A DNA stretch of 64,000 bases from Sipunculus nudus (Eukaryota > Annelida > Sipuncula > Golfingiida > Sipunculidae). The position numbers and the translations under genes were made by a program. Position 1 is the stretch's first letter, and each line of letters starts with the position of its first letter. The stretch is from positions 26,325,079-26,389,078 of the forward strand of contig CM049307.1 in assembly GCA_026874595.1 (NCBI GenBank). Reading direction: 5' to 3'. Shown here piece after piece: positions 22,461 through 34,900 of this stretch. The notes under the pieces are model-generated. The model did not search any database. It was not told the origin of the DNA and saw nothing but the letters and a program-made list of their open reading frames with translations.

Positions 22461-24248
22461 TTTGTTGCTTGCCGGAAATCTTCGATTTCTGCAAGCAGGT
22501 TGGTCAGTCGCGGATGTCTGTTTGTCTGTTTGTCTGTCTGTCTGTCTGTGTACTCTCTACAGGCCACAATTTTCCAGCAATTGCTTTCAAACTTATACAG
22601 CTGGTAGACAATCAAAAGTCCTCGAGGCCTATTGTTATTGGCCGACATAGGTCCAAGGTCAAGGTCAAGGTCATCAAAAGTATACAAAACGGTTTTTTGT
22701 TCATATCTGTGTTAATATTGGTCGTATCTACTTCAACAGTAGCTCATTTTAATCGTCATTCCAAGGCCTGTTTTCTGGTGTGTAGCTGACTCAATTTGCG
22801 GTAACCATGGTAACGCATTTTTGGGGAAAAGTGCTGATATTTTTCTAAATTTGTCAGTTTTAAAGCTACAGAGGTCTAGTTTTTTGCTTCAGGTAGCATT
22901 CACCTAGTACTACAAGATTCTATTAAGAGTCTCGCAATATCTCGTATAATATCTCGTCAAACGAGATAATTCGAGATTTCAGTAATCTTGCCCTGGAGGC
23001 CACAGTTTTGCAGGAATCTTTTTGAAACTGGCATATCTTAAGTCCTACACTATTATCTCGAAATCAATTTTTCATTTTTTTAATGCGGCCGCTAGGGGGC
23101 GCTGGGTGCAAACCTCTCCAACATATCATGTTTTGGCAATATCTCCAAAATTATAAGCCTCAATTACAAAAACTATAGTTTATTTTTTTCATCTAAGTCT
23201 TCTTCATGAACTCGTTTAGTCATCTGGTCTCAATCTTGTGTCACTTTGTCTGTGTGTCCGTCTGTTTCTTAGTTGTCCTCAAATCCGCTTGCTTGCCGGT
23301 TCTTGCGTCTCACATATAGCCTTCTACAGGACACAGTTTTGAAAGAATCTTTTTAAAACTATTACATCTTATGTCTCACACTAATATCTCGAAACCGATT
23401 TTTCATTTTCCAGAATTGGCCGCTAGGGGGCGGTGCACTCAAACTTGCACAACATATCATTTTTTGGCCATATCTCCAAAACTATAAACATCATTTACAT
23501 AAACTATAGCTTATTTTCTTCCTCTGGGTCTTTCCAAAAACCTGGTGTATTCATTTGGTCTCAATCTTGAGTCACTTTGTCTGTGTGTCCGTCTGTTTCT
23601 CAGTTGCCCTCAAATTCGCTTCCTTGCCGGTTCTTGCGTCTCACATGTAGCATTCTACAGGCCACAGTTTTGAAAGAATCCTTTTAAAACTATTACATCT
23701 TATGTCTTACACTAATATTTCGAAACCAATTTTTCATTTTCCAGAATTGGCCGCCAGGGGGCGGTGCACTCAAACTTGCACAACATATCATTTTTTTGCC
23801 ATATCTCCAAAACTATTAACCTCATTTACATAAATTATAGCTTATTATCTTCCTCTTAGGTTTTTCCATAACATGATTAAGTCATTTGTTCTCAATCTTG
23901 GGTCAGTATGTTTGTCTGTTTGTCAGTTGTCCTCAATTTCGCCTGCTTCCTGGTTCTTGCGTCTCACATGTTGCATTCTACTGGCCACAGTTTTGCAGGA
24001 ATCGTTTTGTAAATTACACTTGTCATATATCGTGATGATATCTGGAAGCCCTATGTTTATTACTCAAATAAGTTAAAGATCAAGGTCAAGGTGATCAAAA
24101 TATTTCAAAATCTTATTTTCTTTAGAACTTTGTTAATATTTCTTCTTTCTTCACAAACTATGGATTATTTTCTTTCACTTTGACACTGCTCGTTTATCTG
24201 ACTAACTTTACATCATTTCCGGTAAGCGCGTGACCTCAGGTCATCTAG
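22461..24248 (+). mobile_element. Array monomer M5
   Basis: 1,788 bp with the 5' hairpin at about 22,469. Motifs at 23,087, 23,418 and 23,749. Practically identical to M2. Confidence 0.75.
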
Positions 24249-25991
24249 TTTGTCTGTCTGTCTGTGTACTCTCTACAGGCCACAATTTTGCAGCAATTGC
24301 TTTTAAACTTACACAGCTGATAGACAAGCAAAAGTCCTCGAGGCCTATTGTTATTGGGCGACATAGGTCCAAGGTCAAGGTCAAGGTCATCAAAAGTTCT
24401 CAAAACGGTTTTTTCTTCATATCTTTGTCACTATTAGTCGTATCTTCTTCAAACATAGCTCATTTTAAACATCATTCCAAGGCCAGTCATCTGGTGTGTA
24501 GCTGACTCAAATTTGCCGTAACCATGGTTACGAATTTTTGGGAAAAAGTCATGATATTCGAAAATAAGGGGCCTTATTTTTCTAACTTTAGCAGTTTTAC
24601 AGCTAGAGAGGTCTAGTTTTTTGCATCAGGTAGCATTCACCTAGTACTACAAGATTCTATTAGGAGTCTCGCAATATCTCGTATAATATCTCGTCAAACG
24701 AGATATTTCGAGATTTCAGTAATCTTGCCCTGGAGGCCACAGTTTTGCAGGAATCTTTTTGAAACTGGCATATCTTAAGTCCTACACTATTATCTCAAAA
24801 TCAATTTTTCATTTTTTTAATTCGGCCGCTAGGGGGCGCTGGGTGCAAACCTCTCCAACATATCATGTTTTGGCAATATCTCCAAAATTATAAGCCTCAA
24901 TTACAAAAACTATAGTTTATTTTTTTCATCTAAGTCTTCTTCATGAACTCGTTTAGTCATCTGGTCTCAATCTTGTGTCACTTTGTCTGTGTGTCCGTCT
25001 GTTTCTCAGTTGTCCTCAAATCCGCTTGCTTGCCGGTTCTTGCGTCTCACATATAGCATTCTACAGGACACAGTTTTGAAAGAATCTTTTTAAAACTATT
25101 ACATCTTATGTCTCACACTAATATCTCGAAACCGATTTTTCATTTTCCAGAATTGGCCGCTAGGGGGCGGTGCACTCAAACTTGCACAACATATCATTTT
25201 TTGGCCATATCTCTAAAACTATAAACCTCATTTACATAAACTATAGCTTATGTTCTTCCTCTGGGTCTTTCCAAAAACCTGGTGTATTCATTTGGTCTCA
25301 ATCTTGAGTCACTTGGTCTGTGTGTCCGTCTGTTTCTCAGTTGTCCTCAAATCCGCTTGCTTGCCGGTTCTTGCGTCTCACATATAGCATTCTACAGGCC
25401 ACAGTTTTGAAAGAATCCTTTTAAAACTATTACATCTTATGTCTTACACTAATATCTCGAAACGGAATTTTCATTTTCCAGAATTGGCCGCTAGGGGGCG
25501 GTGCACTCAAACTTGCACAACATATCATTTTTTGGCCATATCTCAAAAACTATAAACCTCATTTACATAAACTATAGCTTATTATCTTCCTCTGAGGTTT
25601 CTTCATAACATGATTAAGTCATCTGTTCACAATCTTGCGTCAGTTTGTCAGTATGTTGTCTGTTTGTCAGTTGTCCTCAATTTCGCCTGCTTCCTGGTTC
25701 TTGCGTCTCACATGTAGCATTCTACTGGCCACAGTTTTGCAGGAATCGTTTTGTAAATACACTTGTCATAAATCGTGTTGATATCTGGAAGTCCTATGTT
25801 TATTATTCAAATAAGTCAAAGGTCAAGGTCAAGGTGATCAAAATATATCAAAATCTTATTTTCTTTAGAACTTTATTAATATTGGTTCTTTCTTCACAAA
25901 CTATGGATTATTTTCTTTCACTTTGACACTGCTCGTTCATCTGACTAACTTTACGTCATTTCCGGCAAGCGCGTGACCTCTGGTCATCTAG
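24249..25991 (+). mobile_element. Array monomer M6
   Basis: 1,743 bp and a near-perfect copy of M4. One visible difference is CTTTAGCAG near 24,589 where M4 has CTTTGGCAG. Motifs at 24,824, 25,155 and 25,486. Confidence 0.75.
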
Positions 25992-27779
25992 TTTGTTGCT
26001 TGCCGGAAATCTTCGATTTCTGCAAGCAGGTTGGTCAGTCGCGGATGTCTGTTTGTCTGTTTGTCTGTCTGTCTGTCTGTGTACTCTCTACAGGCCACAA
26101 TTTTCCAGCAATTGCTTTCAAACTTATACAGCTGGTAGACAATCTAAAGTCCTCGAGGCCTATTGTTATTGGCCGACATAGGTCCAAGGTCAAGGTCAAG
26201 GTCATCAAAAGTATACAAAACGGTTTTTTGTTCATATCTGTGTTAATATTGGTCGTATCTACTTCAACAGTAGCTCATTTTAATCGTCATTCCAAGGCCT
26301 GTTTTCTGGTGTGTAGCTGACTCAATTTGCGGTAACCATGGTAACGCATTTTTGGGGAAAAGTGCTGATATTTTTCTAAATTTGTCAGTTTTAAAGCTAC
26401 AGAGGTCTAGTTTTTTGCTTCAGGTAGCATTCACCTAGTACTACAAGATTCTATTAAGAGTCTCGCAATATCTCGTATAATATCTCGTCAAACGAGATAA
26501 TTCGAGATTTCAGTAATCTTGCCCTGGAGGCCACAGTTTTGCAGGAATCTTTTTGAAACTGGCATATCTTAAGTCCTACACTATTATCTCGAAATCAATT
26601 TTTCATTTTTTTAATGCGGCCGCTAGGGGGCGCTGGGTGCAAACCTCTCCAACATATCATGTTTTGGCAATATCTCCAAAATTATAAGCCTCAATTACAA
26701 AAACTATAGTTTATTTTTTTCATCTAAGTCTTCTTCATGAACTCGTTTAGTCATCTGGTCTCAATCTTGTGTCACTTTGTCTGTGTGTCCGTCTGTTTCT
26801 TAGTTGTCCTCAAATCCGCTTGCTTGCCGGTTCTTGCGTCTCACATATAGCCTTCTACAGGACACAGTTTTGAAAGAATCTTTTTAAAACTATTACATCT
26901 TATGTCTCACACTAATATCTCGAAACCGATTTTTCATTTTCCAGAATTGGCCGCTAGGGGGCGGTGCACTCAAACTTGCACAACATATCATTTTTTGGCC
27001 ATATCTCCAAAACTATAAACATCATTTACATAAACTATAGCTTATTTTCTTCCTCTGGGTCTTTCCAAAAACCTGGTGTATTCATTTGGTCTCAATCTTG
27101 AGTCACTTTGTCTGTGTGTCCGTCTGTTTCTCAGTTGCCCTCAAATTCGCTTCCTTGCCGGTTCTTGCGTCTCACATGTAGCATTCTACAGGCCACAGTT
27201 TTGAAAGAATCCTTTTAAAACTATTACATCTTATGTCTTACACTAATATTTCGAAACCAATTTTTCATTTTCCAGAATTGGCCGCCAGGGGGCGGTGCAC
27301 TCAAACTTGCACAACATATCATTTTTTTGCCATATCTCCAAAACTATTAACCTCATTTACATAAATTATAGCTTATTATCTTCCTCTTAGGTTTTTCCAT
27401 AACATGATTAAGTCATTTGTTCTCAATCTTGGGTCAGTATGTTTGTCTGTTTGTCAGTTGTCCTCAATTTCGCCTGCTTCCTGGTTCTTGCGTCTCACAT
27501 GTTGCATTCTACTGGCCACAGTTTTGAAGGAATCGTTTTGTAAATTACACTTGTCATATATCGTGATGATATCTGGAAGCCCTATGTTTATTACTCAAAT
27601 AAGTTAAAGATCAAGGTCAAGGTGATCAAAATATTTCAAAATCTTATTTTCTTTAGAACTTTGTTAATATTTCTTCTTTCTTCACAAACTATGGATTATT
27701 TTCTTTCACTTTGACACTGCTCGTTTATCTGACTAACTTTACATCATTTCCGGCAAGCGCGTGACCTCAGGTCATCTAG
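25992..27779 (+). mobile_element. Array monomer M7
   Basis: 1,788 bp and a near-perfect copy of M5. Differences include CAATCTAAAG for CAATCAAAAG near 26,140 and TTTTGAAGGAATC for TTTTGCAGGAATC near 27,526. Motifs at 26,618, 26,949 and 27,280. Confidence 0.75.
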
Positions 27780-29742
27780 TTTGTCTGTCTGTCTGTGTAC
27801 TCTCTACAGGCCACAATTTTGCAGCAATTGCTTTTAAACTTACACAGCTGATAGACAAGCAAAAGTCCTCGAGGCCTATTGTTATTGGGCGACATAGGTC
27901 CAAGGTCAAGGTCAAGGTCATCAAAACTTCTCAAAACGGTTTTTTCTTCATATCTTTGTAACTGTTAGTGGTATCTTCTTCAAACATAGCTCATTTTAAA
28001 CGTCATTCCCAGGCCATTCTTCTGGTTTGTAGCTCTTTCAAATTTGCCGTAACCATGGTTACGCATTTTGGGGAAAAAGTCATGATATTCTGAAATAAGG
28101 GGTCTTATTTTTCTAACTTTGTCAGTTTTAAAGCTAGAGAGGTCTAGTTTTTTGCATCAGGTAGCATTTAACAAGTACTGCAAGATTTTATTAAAAGTCT
28201 CGCGATATCTCGTACAATATCTCTTCAAACGAGATATTTCGAGATTTCAGTAATCTTGCCCTGGAGGTCACCGTTTTGCAGGAATCTTTTTGAAACTGAC
28301 ATATCGTAAGTCCTACACTATTATCTCGAAACAATTTTTCCATTTATTGAATGCAGCCGCTAGGTGGCGCTGTATGCAAACCTCCCCAACATATCATGTT
28401 TTGGCCATATCTCCAAAACTGTGAGCCTCAATTACATAAACTATAGCTTATTTTCATCCTCTGAGTCTTTTCTGAATCCTGGTGTAGTCATTTTGACTCA
28501 ATCTTGAGTCACTTAGTCAGTGTGTCCGTCTGTTTCTCAGTTTTCATCAAATTCGCCTGCTTACCGGTTCTGGCGTCTCACATATAGCATTCTACAGGTC
28601 TCAGTTTTGAAAGAATCCTTTTAAACTATTACATCTTATGTCTTACAGTAATATCTCGAAAAGGATTTTTCATTTTCCAGAATTGGCCGCTAGGGGGCGG
28701 TGCACTCAAACTTGCACAACATATCATTTTTTGGCCATATCTCCAAAACTATAAACTTCATTTACATAAACTATAGCTTATTTTCATCCTCTGGGTCTTT
28801 CAAAAAACCTGGTGTATTCATTTGGTCTCAATCTTGAGTCACTTTGTCTGTGTGTCCGTCTATTTCTCAGTTGTCCTCAAATCCGCTTGCTTGCCGGTTC
28901 TTGCGTCTCACATATAGCATTCTACAGGCCACAGTTTTGCAGGAATCGTTTTGTAAATTACACTTGTCATATATCGTGATGATATCTGGAAGTCCTATGT
29001 TTATTATTCAAATAAGTCAAAGGTCAAGGTCAAGGTGATCAAAATATATCAAAATCTTATTTTCTTTAGAACTTTATTAATATTGGTTCTTTCTTCACAA
29101 ACTATAAATTATTTTAAATAATTATTATTATTAATTAGCATTCTACAGGTCTCAGTTTTGAAAGAATCCTTTTAAACTATTACATCTTATGTCTTACACT
29201 AATATCTCGAAACCGATTTTTCATTTTCCAGTATTGGCCGCTAGGGGGCGGTGCACTCAAACTTGCACAACATATCATTTTTTGGCCATATCTCCAAAAC
29301 TATAAACCTCATTTACATAAACTATAGCTTATTATCTTCCTCTGAGGTTTCTTCATAACATGATTAAGTCATCTGTTCACAATCTTGGGTCAGTTTGTCA
29401 GTATGTTGTCTGTTTGTCAGTTGTCCTCAATTTCGCCTGCTTCCTGGTTCTTGCGTCTAACATGTAGCATTCTACTGGCCACAGTTTTGCAGGAATCGTT
29501 TTGTAAATTACACTTGTCATATATCGTGATGATATCTGGAAGTCCTATGTTTATTATTCAAATAAGTCAAAGGTCAAGGTCAAGGTGATCAAAATATATC
29601 AAAATCTTATTTTCTTTAGAACTTTATTAATATTGGTTCTTTCTTCACAAACTATAAATTATTTTCTTTCACTTTGACACTGCTCGTTCATCTGACTAAC
29701 TTTACATCATTTCCGGCAAGCGCGTGACCTCAGGTCATCTAG
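27780..29742 (+). mobile_element. Array monomer M8, diverged
   Basis: More diverged than M1-M7. Motifs at 28,355 (GCCGCTAGGTGGCGCTG, a variant), 28,685 and 29,236. It contains an additional partial copy of the terminal block (28,880-29,115) followed by a short ATTATTATTA run at 29,118-29,135, which suggests an internal rearrangement. Confidence 0.7.
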
Positions 29743-31558
29743 TCTGTTTGTTGCTTGCCGGAAATCTCCGATTTCGGCAAGCAGGTTGGTCAGTCGCGGA
29801 TGTCTGTTTGTTTGTCTGTTTGTCTGTCTGTGTACTCTCTACAGGCCACAATTTTGCAGCAATTGCTTTTAAACTTACACAGCTGATAGACAAGTAAAAG
29901 TCCTCGAGGCCTATTGTTATTGGGCGACATAGGTCCAAGGTCAAGGTCAAGGTCATCAAAACTTCTGAAAACGGTTTTTTCTTCATATCTTTGTAACTGT
30001 TAGTGGTATCTTCTTCAAACATAGCTCATTTTAAACGTCATTCCCAGGCCTTTCTTCTGGTGTGTAGCTCTTTCAAATTTGCCGTAACCATGGTTACGCA
30101 TTTTGGGGAAAAAGTCATGATATTCTGAAATAAGGGGTCTTATTTTTCTAACTTTGTCAGTTTTAAAGCTAGAGAGGTCTAGTTTTTTGCATCAGGTAGC
30201 ATTTAACAAGTCCTGCAAGATTTTATTAAAAGTCTCGCGATATCTCGTACAATATCTCGTCAAACGAGATATTTCGAGATTTCAGTAATCTTGCCCTGGA
30301 GGTCACCGTTTTGCAGGAATCTTTATGAAACTGACATATCGTAAGTCCTACACTATTATCTCGAAACGATTTTTCCATTTTTTGAATGCAGCCGCTAGGT
30401 GGCGCTGTATGCAAAGCTCCCCAACATATCATGTTTTGGCCATATCTCCAAAACTGTGAGCCTAAATTACATAAACTATAGCTTATTTTCATCCTCTGAG
30501 TCTTTTCTGAATCCTGGTGTAGTCATTTCGACTCAATTTTGAGTCACTTTGTCAGTGTGTCCGTCTGTTTCTCAGTTTTCATCAAATTCGCCTGCTTACC
30601 GGTTCTGGTGTCTCACATACAGCATTCTACTGGTCACAGTTTTGAAAGAATCCTTTTAAAACTTTTACATCTTATGTCTTACACTAATATCTCGAAACGG
30701 ATTTTTCATTTTCCAGAATTGGCCGCTAGGGGGCGGTGCACTCAAACTTGCACAACATATCATTTTTTGGCCATATCTCCAAAACTATAAACCTCATTTA
30801 CATCAACTATAGCTTATTTTCTTCCTCTGGGTCTTTAAAAAAACCTGGTGTATTCATTTGGTCTCAATCTTGAGTCACTTTGTCTGTGTGTCCGTCTGGT
30901 TCTCAGTTGTCCTCAAATCCGCTTGCTTGCCGGTTCTTGCGTCTCACATATAGCATTCTAGAGCCCACAGTTTTGAAAGAATCCTTTTAAAACTATTACA
31001 TCTTATGTCTTACACTAATATCTCGAAACTGATTTTTCATTTTCCAGAATTGGCCGCTAGGGGGCAGTGCACTCAAACTTGCACGACATATAATTTTTTG
31101 GCCATATCTCCAAAACTATAAACCTCATTTACATAAACTATAGCTTTTTATCTTCCTCTGAGGTTTCTTCATAATATGATTAAGTCATCTGTTCACAATC
31201 TTGGGTCAGTTTGTCAGTATGTTGTCTGTTTGTCAGTTGTCCTCAATTTCGCCTGCTTCCTGGTTCTTGCGTCTCACATGTAGCATTCTACTGGCCACAG
31301 TTTTGCAGGAATCGTTTTGTAAATTACACTTGTCATATATCGTGATGATATCTGGAAGTCCTAGGTTTATTATTCAAATAAGTCAAAGGTCAAGGTCAAG
31401 GTGATCAAAATATATCAAAATCTTATTTTCTTTAGAACTTTATTAAAATTGGTTATTTCTTCACAAACTGTGATTTATTTTCTTTCACTTTGACACTGCT
31501 CGTTCATCTGACTAACTTTACATCATTTCCGGCAAGCGCGTGACCTCAGGTCATCTAG
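29743..31558 (+). mobile_element. Array monomer M9, last in the array
   Basis: It begins with a 5' hairpin (about 29,753) and ends with TGACCTCAGGTCA and CTAG at 31,555-31,558, after which unrelated sequence (TTTATTATGGCC) begins. Motifs at 30,391 (GGTGGCGCTG variant), 30,721 and 31,052. Its upstream part is diverged like M8. Confidence 0.72.
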
Positions 31559-31751
31559 TTTATTATGGCCGACTTGTGCAAATTAAAATATATAAATAGA
31601 ATTTATTTACACGAGTGAATAAGCAGCTTCTCTGTATAGTAAACTGCAATTGAGGGGCCTCACCTGGAGGTCAAGGGTCATGATTTGCGTTATCCAAGCA
31701 TGATTTACTGAATTTATTGGGTTTTTTATAAGAGTTCGTTCCGAACTGGTA

Positions 31752-31995
31752 TTATTATGTGGGGCCTGAATAGTCGGGAGTGGTAAAGACGCTCGGCTCC
31801 ATCCGCTGGCGACCCGGGTTCAGTCCCCTGCGTGGCTATTAGAGTGGGTTGTAGTGGCCTGTCTAAGATCGTTGGCTTCCCCCCGGTTCTCTCCCTCATT
31901 AGACTCTACCAACCGCCACCACCTGAGAGTGCCTTATTAGTTATGATTACCATTTGTACAATTAATGTAAAGTTTATTACTTCAAATGAGGAACA
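31752..31995 (+). mobile_element. tRNA-headed SINE, family C
   Basis: AGTGGTAAAGACGCTCGGCT resembles a tRNA A-box and D-arm region, and GGGTTCAGTCCCC at 31,816-31,828 is a good B box. The order and spacing fit a pol III type 2 promoter. The body ends in AT-rich sequence around AATGTAAAGTTTATTAC. No second copy is seen in this window, so its edges are approximate. Confidence 0.6.
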
Positions 31996-34900
31996 CACGC
32001 TTCAAGGTCCTGTTCCCCATCTATTGGCGTGCAATTTTGTCTGTGTAAAATAACACCTTATTTTCAGAATTGTAAAAGAATATTATTATTTAAAATGTTG
32101 ATTGTTCATTAATAATATATATTTGGCCATGCAGGCCTACTAGCAACGACTATTTGTGAAAATCTCTTTGAACTGTCTGCTTTTAATTGTGCCAGTGCCA
32201 TGGAATTTTCTCCCCTTAAATTTCTCCACAAAATAGCTAATAATTCATCGTTCATTTAATCAAATTATGACTATGACATTTGTTGTACATTTGAAAACGA
32301 ACTGCTTCACAATTCATACTGCCAGCTGCAGCCAACTCTGACATCGTAAACCACACTCCCATGAAAATCCACACTGCCATTGACAATTAAACCATACAGA
32401 TATTAGAAAACACAATATTTAACAAGACTACCACGGCAGATCACACTGCTATGACAAGCCCTGTTGTTATAAGATATCACACTGACATGGTGCCAGAGCT
32501 CGGAGAATATATGTTTTAGAATGAAAAACCGTTCATTGGTTGTTTTGTCGGGAAATGTATGAGAATCTTGAAATCTTATTAACCCACTCTGCAGCTGTTT
32601 CAATGTAAAACAGAATAAACACCGGTAAGAGGTCGCTGTCACAAGCCAGTTGTTACAATGAAATCTAGAAAAGCATTTATAAGTACAGAGGAACCTGCTT
32701 ATTTGGAAGGTTTTGTCAAGCATGTAAATTGCAATAAAACAAAATTGCATTAAGCCGAAGTTACCCTTTTGCATGTCCGAATGATCGATTGGACCGCCGA
32801 ATATCTAGTTAATTTGGCATTAATATTGTTACACTTATCGCATGGTGATAGAAAATAAAACTGTTGTGTTTTGTAACTTTAATTTAAAATAATTAATTAT
32901 TCATAAACACAAATTAAAAGCCATGCCAAGGTTAACAAAGGTCACATACATTAACTTAGGTAATGTACTGCTTATTTTAAAAATGAAATAATATACAAAA
33001 TATACAAAATATACTAAATGTCTGATGTAATTAACATCGTTATTAACACTCGAAGAACTCTGTGATATGACCCTGTTTTACAGTCAGTTAAGCTGTGTCC
33101 GGCATGTGTGTCTCCACTGCGTAAGAGGGATCTGTCTGGCACTGAGACTTAATATCAAGTTTATATAAGCGCCTTTGAAAATTCTGTGATGAGTATTATC
33201 AAGGTAAAAAACAAGGAGACAGCTTGCACACACAGTTTGTTAGCAATATCAGAGATTTATTAAGCTCAAGCTTATTAAGAGTTGTTCTCGTGATCAAGGT
33301 GTTTGAAATGCGTGGCGCAATTTTGATCTGCCATTGTCAACCAGCTTCAAAGAGAAGTGTGTTGTACACCGTATCCAAAAGCCTCACTGAACACAGGGTA
33401 ATTAATGCCCTTGAACACGCGTACTGCGCCCCATCTCTATATCGCACCTGCAATTATCGTAGCGGCTACAATTTAGTTTCCTCTCTTTGATAATTATGAA
33501 GATTGCGCAACAACAAACCACCGACTTAGGTAGGTACTTGCAGTTAATGGGCGTTTTCGATCTTTATGCCAATATTTATCCTTGCGTAAAACGGGAGTTT
33601 GCTATTATGAGGCTTCTGATTATGCGGCGCTTTTTTTTTTTAAATTACATATAGGAAATAGTTTTGATTTTTAGAATTGCTTGCACAAAGGGGCATTTTC
33701 GGTCAACCGACTTGCCAATAACAGGCTTCGTTTGTACTTAATTTTAATCTTGATTAAAGTCAAGATCAACGGTTTATGTGTAAGATGTTGGACAATGATT
33801 TATGTAGATTTATGATGCAATTGGCTTCTTTGTTGTCAGCTTCTTCGGTTTGTACAGTCGCGTACTGTTGTGAATCATAATTTTAAACACGTTTCTTTCT
33901 TAATTATAAGGTTTAATCCTAATTAAGTCATGTGTGGGTCAGGGTTGACCTCGTGTGAGGGCAGTACACTCCCACTCTTCTGTCTGTAATACTCAGAAGA
34001 ACCCGGAAGTCACAGCGAGCGGGGCTGTGACCATCACAAAGTGAAAAGAAATATAATGAAAGCTAGCATGATGATATTAAGCTCCTAAATGACATAAAAA
34101 AACATTGTTTCATGTCTTAACCATAATTATCTATGGCAAAATATAAGTGTTGGTACTTTTGGTAAATTTGTATCTGTGGCGAGCATATTGTCATCAAATA
34201 TTTATTTATCCTTTTTATTTATTTACGTCTTAACATTTTCTCCGACAGCCTAAATGTAAATTAAACAGACCCGAAAATAGCATACCAAGGAGAGAAATTA
34301 ACATTATAACATAATACATTTTATTATAGGTAAGATATTTGTTGATATGTATAGGAAACACTTCATTTTATAGACATTTTATTTTATATTTTATAACCTT
34401 CGCTGTGTACATTGCATGGTCCTAGAAATATAATTTTTATCCCCATTCCTGTATGTTTAAGGTCAGCAAATAAAAAATAAGAGTGTATCTTTATAAGAAC
34501 AGGATCTTGGAATTCATGCTTTCAGCATGAATTATGTATTTATTAACAATGTTTGAAATATTAAAAAAGATATTAAATTGTGCTTGTATCCACTTGTCAT
34601 GCCGACACAAGTAAGTTGTTAACCCTGAATTTACTAAGGCTGTATCGAGGTTATTAAATATTATATCACCCTGAAACGTGTATACGTGTTAACATTTTAG
34701 AGATATTTTATTCAATTATCAAATGAAGTGTGAGCATTAACAATTAACTTTACGAGTTAAGACGTTGTAGGTTTAATCTATTAACATACATGTTCAAATA
34801 TTACTGTTAATGTCCTCTCAACCAATTACATGTAGTTACTAATGATAAACTTATGTAATAATCGGGAATATTCTTGCGATTTGCATTTGTTTCCAAATTA

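Larger units (their letters stand above)
15782..31558 (+). mobile_element. Head-to-tail array of nine Helitron-like monomers
   Basis: Each monomer ends with a ~13-bp palindrome (for example TGACCTCAGGTCA) plus T and CTAG followed by T. Most begin right after with TTTGTTGCTTGCCGG, an inverted repeat GCTTGCCGGAAATC/GATTTCGGCAAGC around a TTC loop. Helitron and Helentron ends are known for a 3' hairpin just before CTRR, and Helentrons for subterminal inverted repeats; both fit. The CTAG ends lie at 17,851, 19,639, 20,714, 22,457, 24,245, 25,988, 27,776, 29,739 and 31,555. Internally each monomer has a GTCTGT-rich block, a CAAGGTCAAGGTCA block, up to three 331-bp subrepeats and a second CAAGGTCAAGGTGA block. 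No transposase or Rep/helicase is present, so it is non-autonomous. The repeated 60-115 codon open frames here are paralogous read-through, not genes. A satellite of other origin is the alternative. Confidence 0.7.

Noticed and set aside
17508-27961. Families of identical 62-115 codon open frames at 17.5, 22.1, 25.6 kb and at 19.3, 20.3, 23.9, 27.4 kb
   Set aside because: Repeated only because the DNA is duplicated; no start context, domain or codon bias, and related frames in the older monomers (28.8, 29.4, 31.2, 38.3-39.6 kb) are not preserved.
15782-31558. CRISPR-like array
   Set aside because: Repeats are 60 bp to 3.5 kb without unique spacers, and the window is eukaryotic.
31760-31830. 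tRNA gene near 31.8 kb
   Set aside because: B box is good, but the cloverleaf does not close and the sequence continues into a SINE-like body.
32403-32774. 123-codon minus-strand open frame
   Set aside because: No domain, hydrophobic pattern or splice support; composition looks like random AT-rich DNA. Kept only as part of an unassigned stretch.
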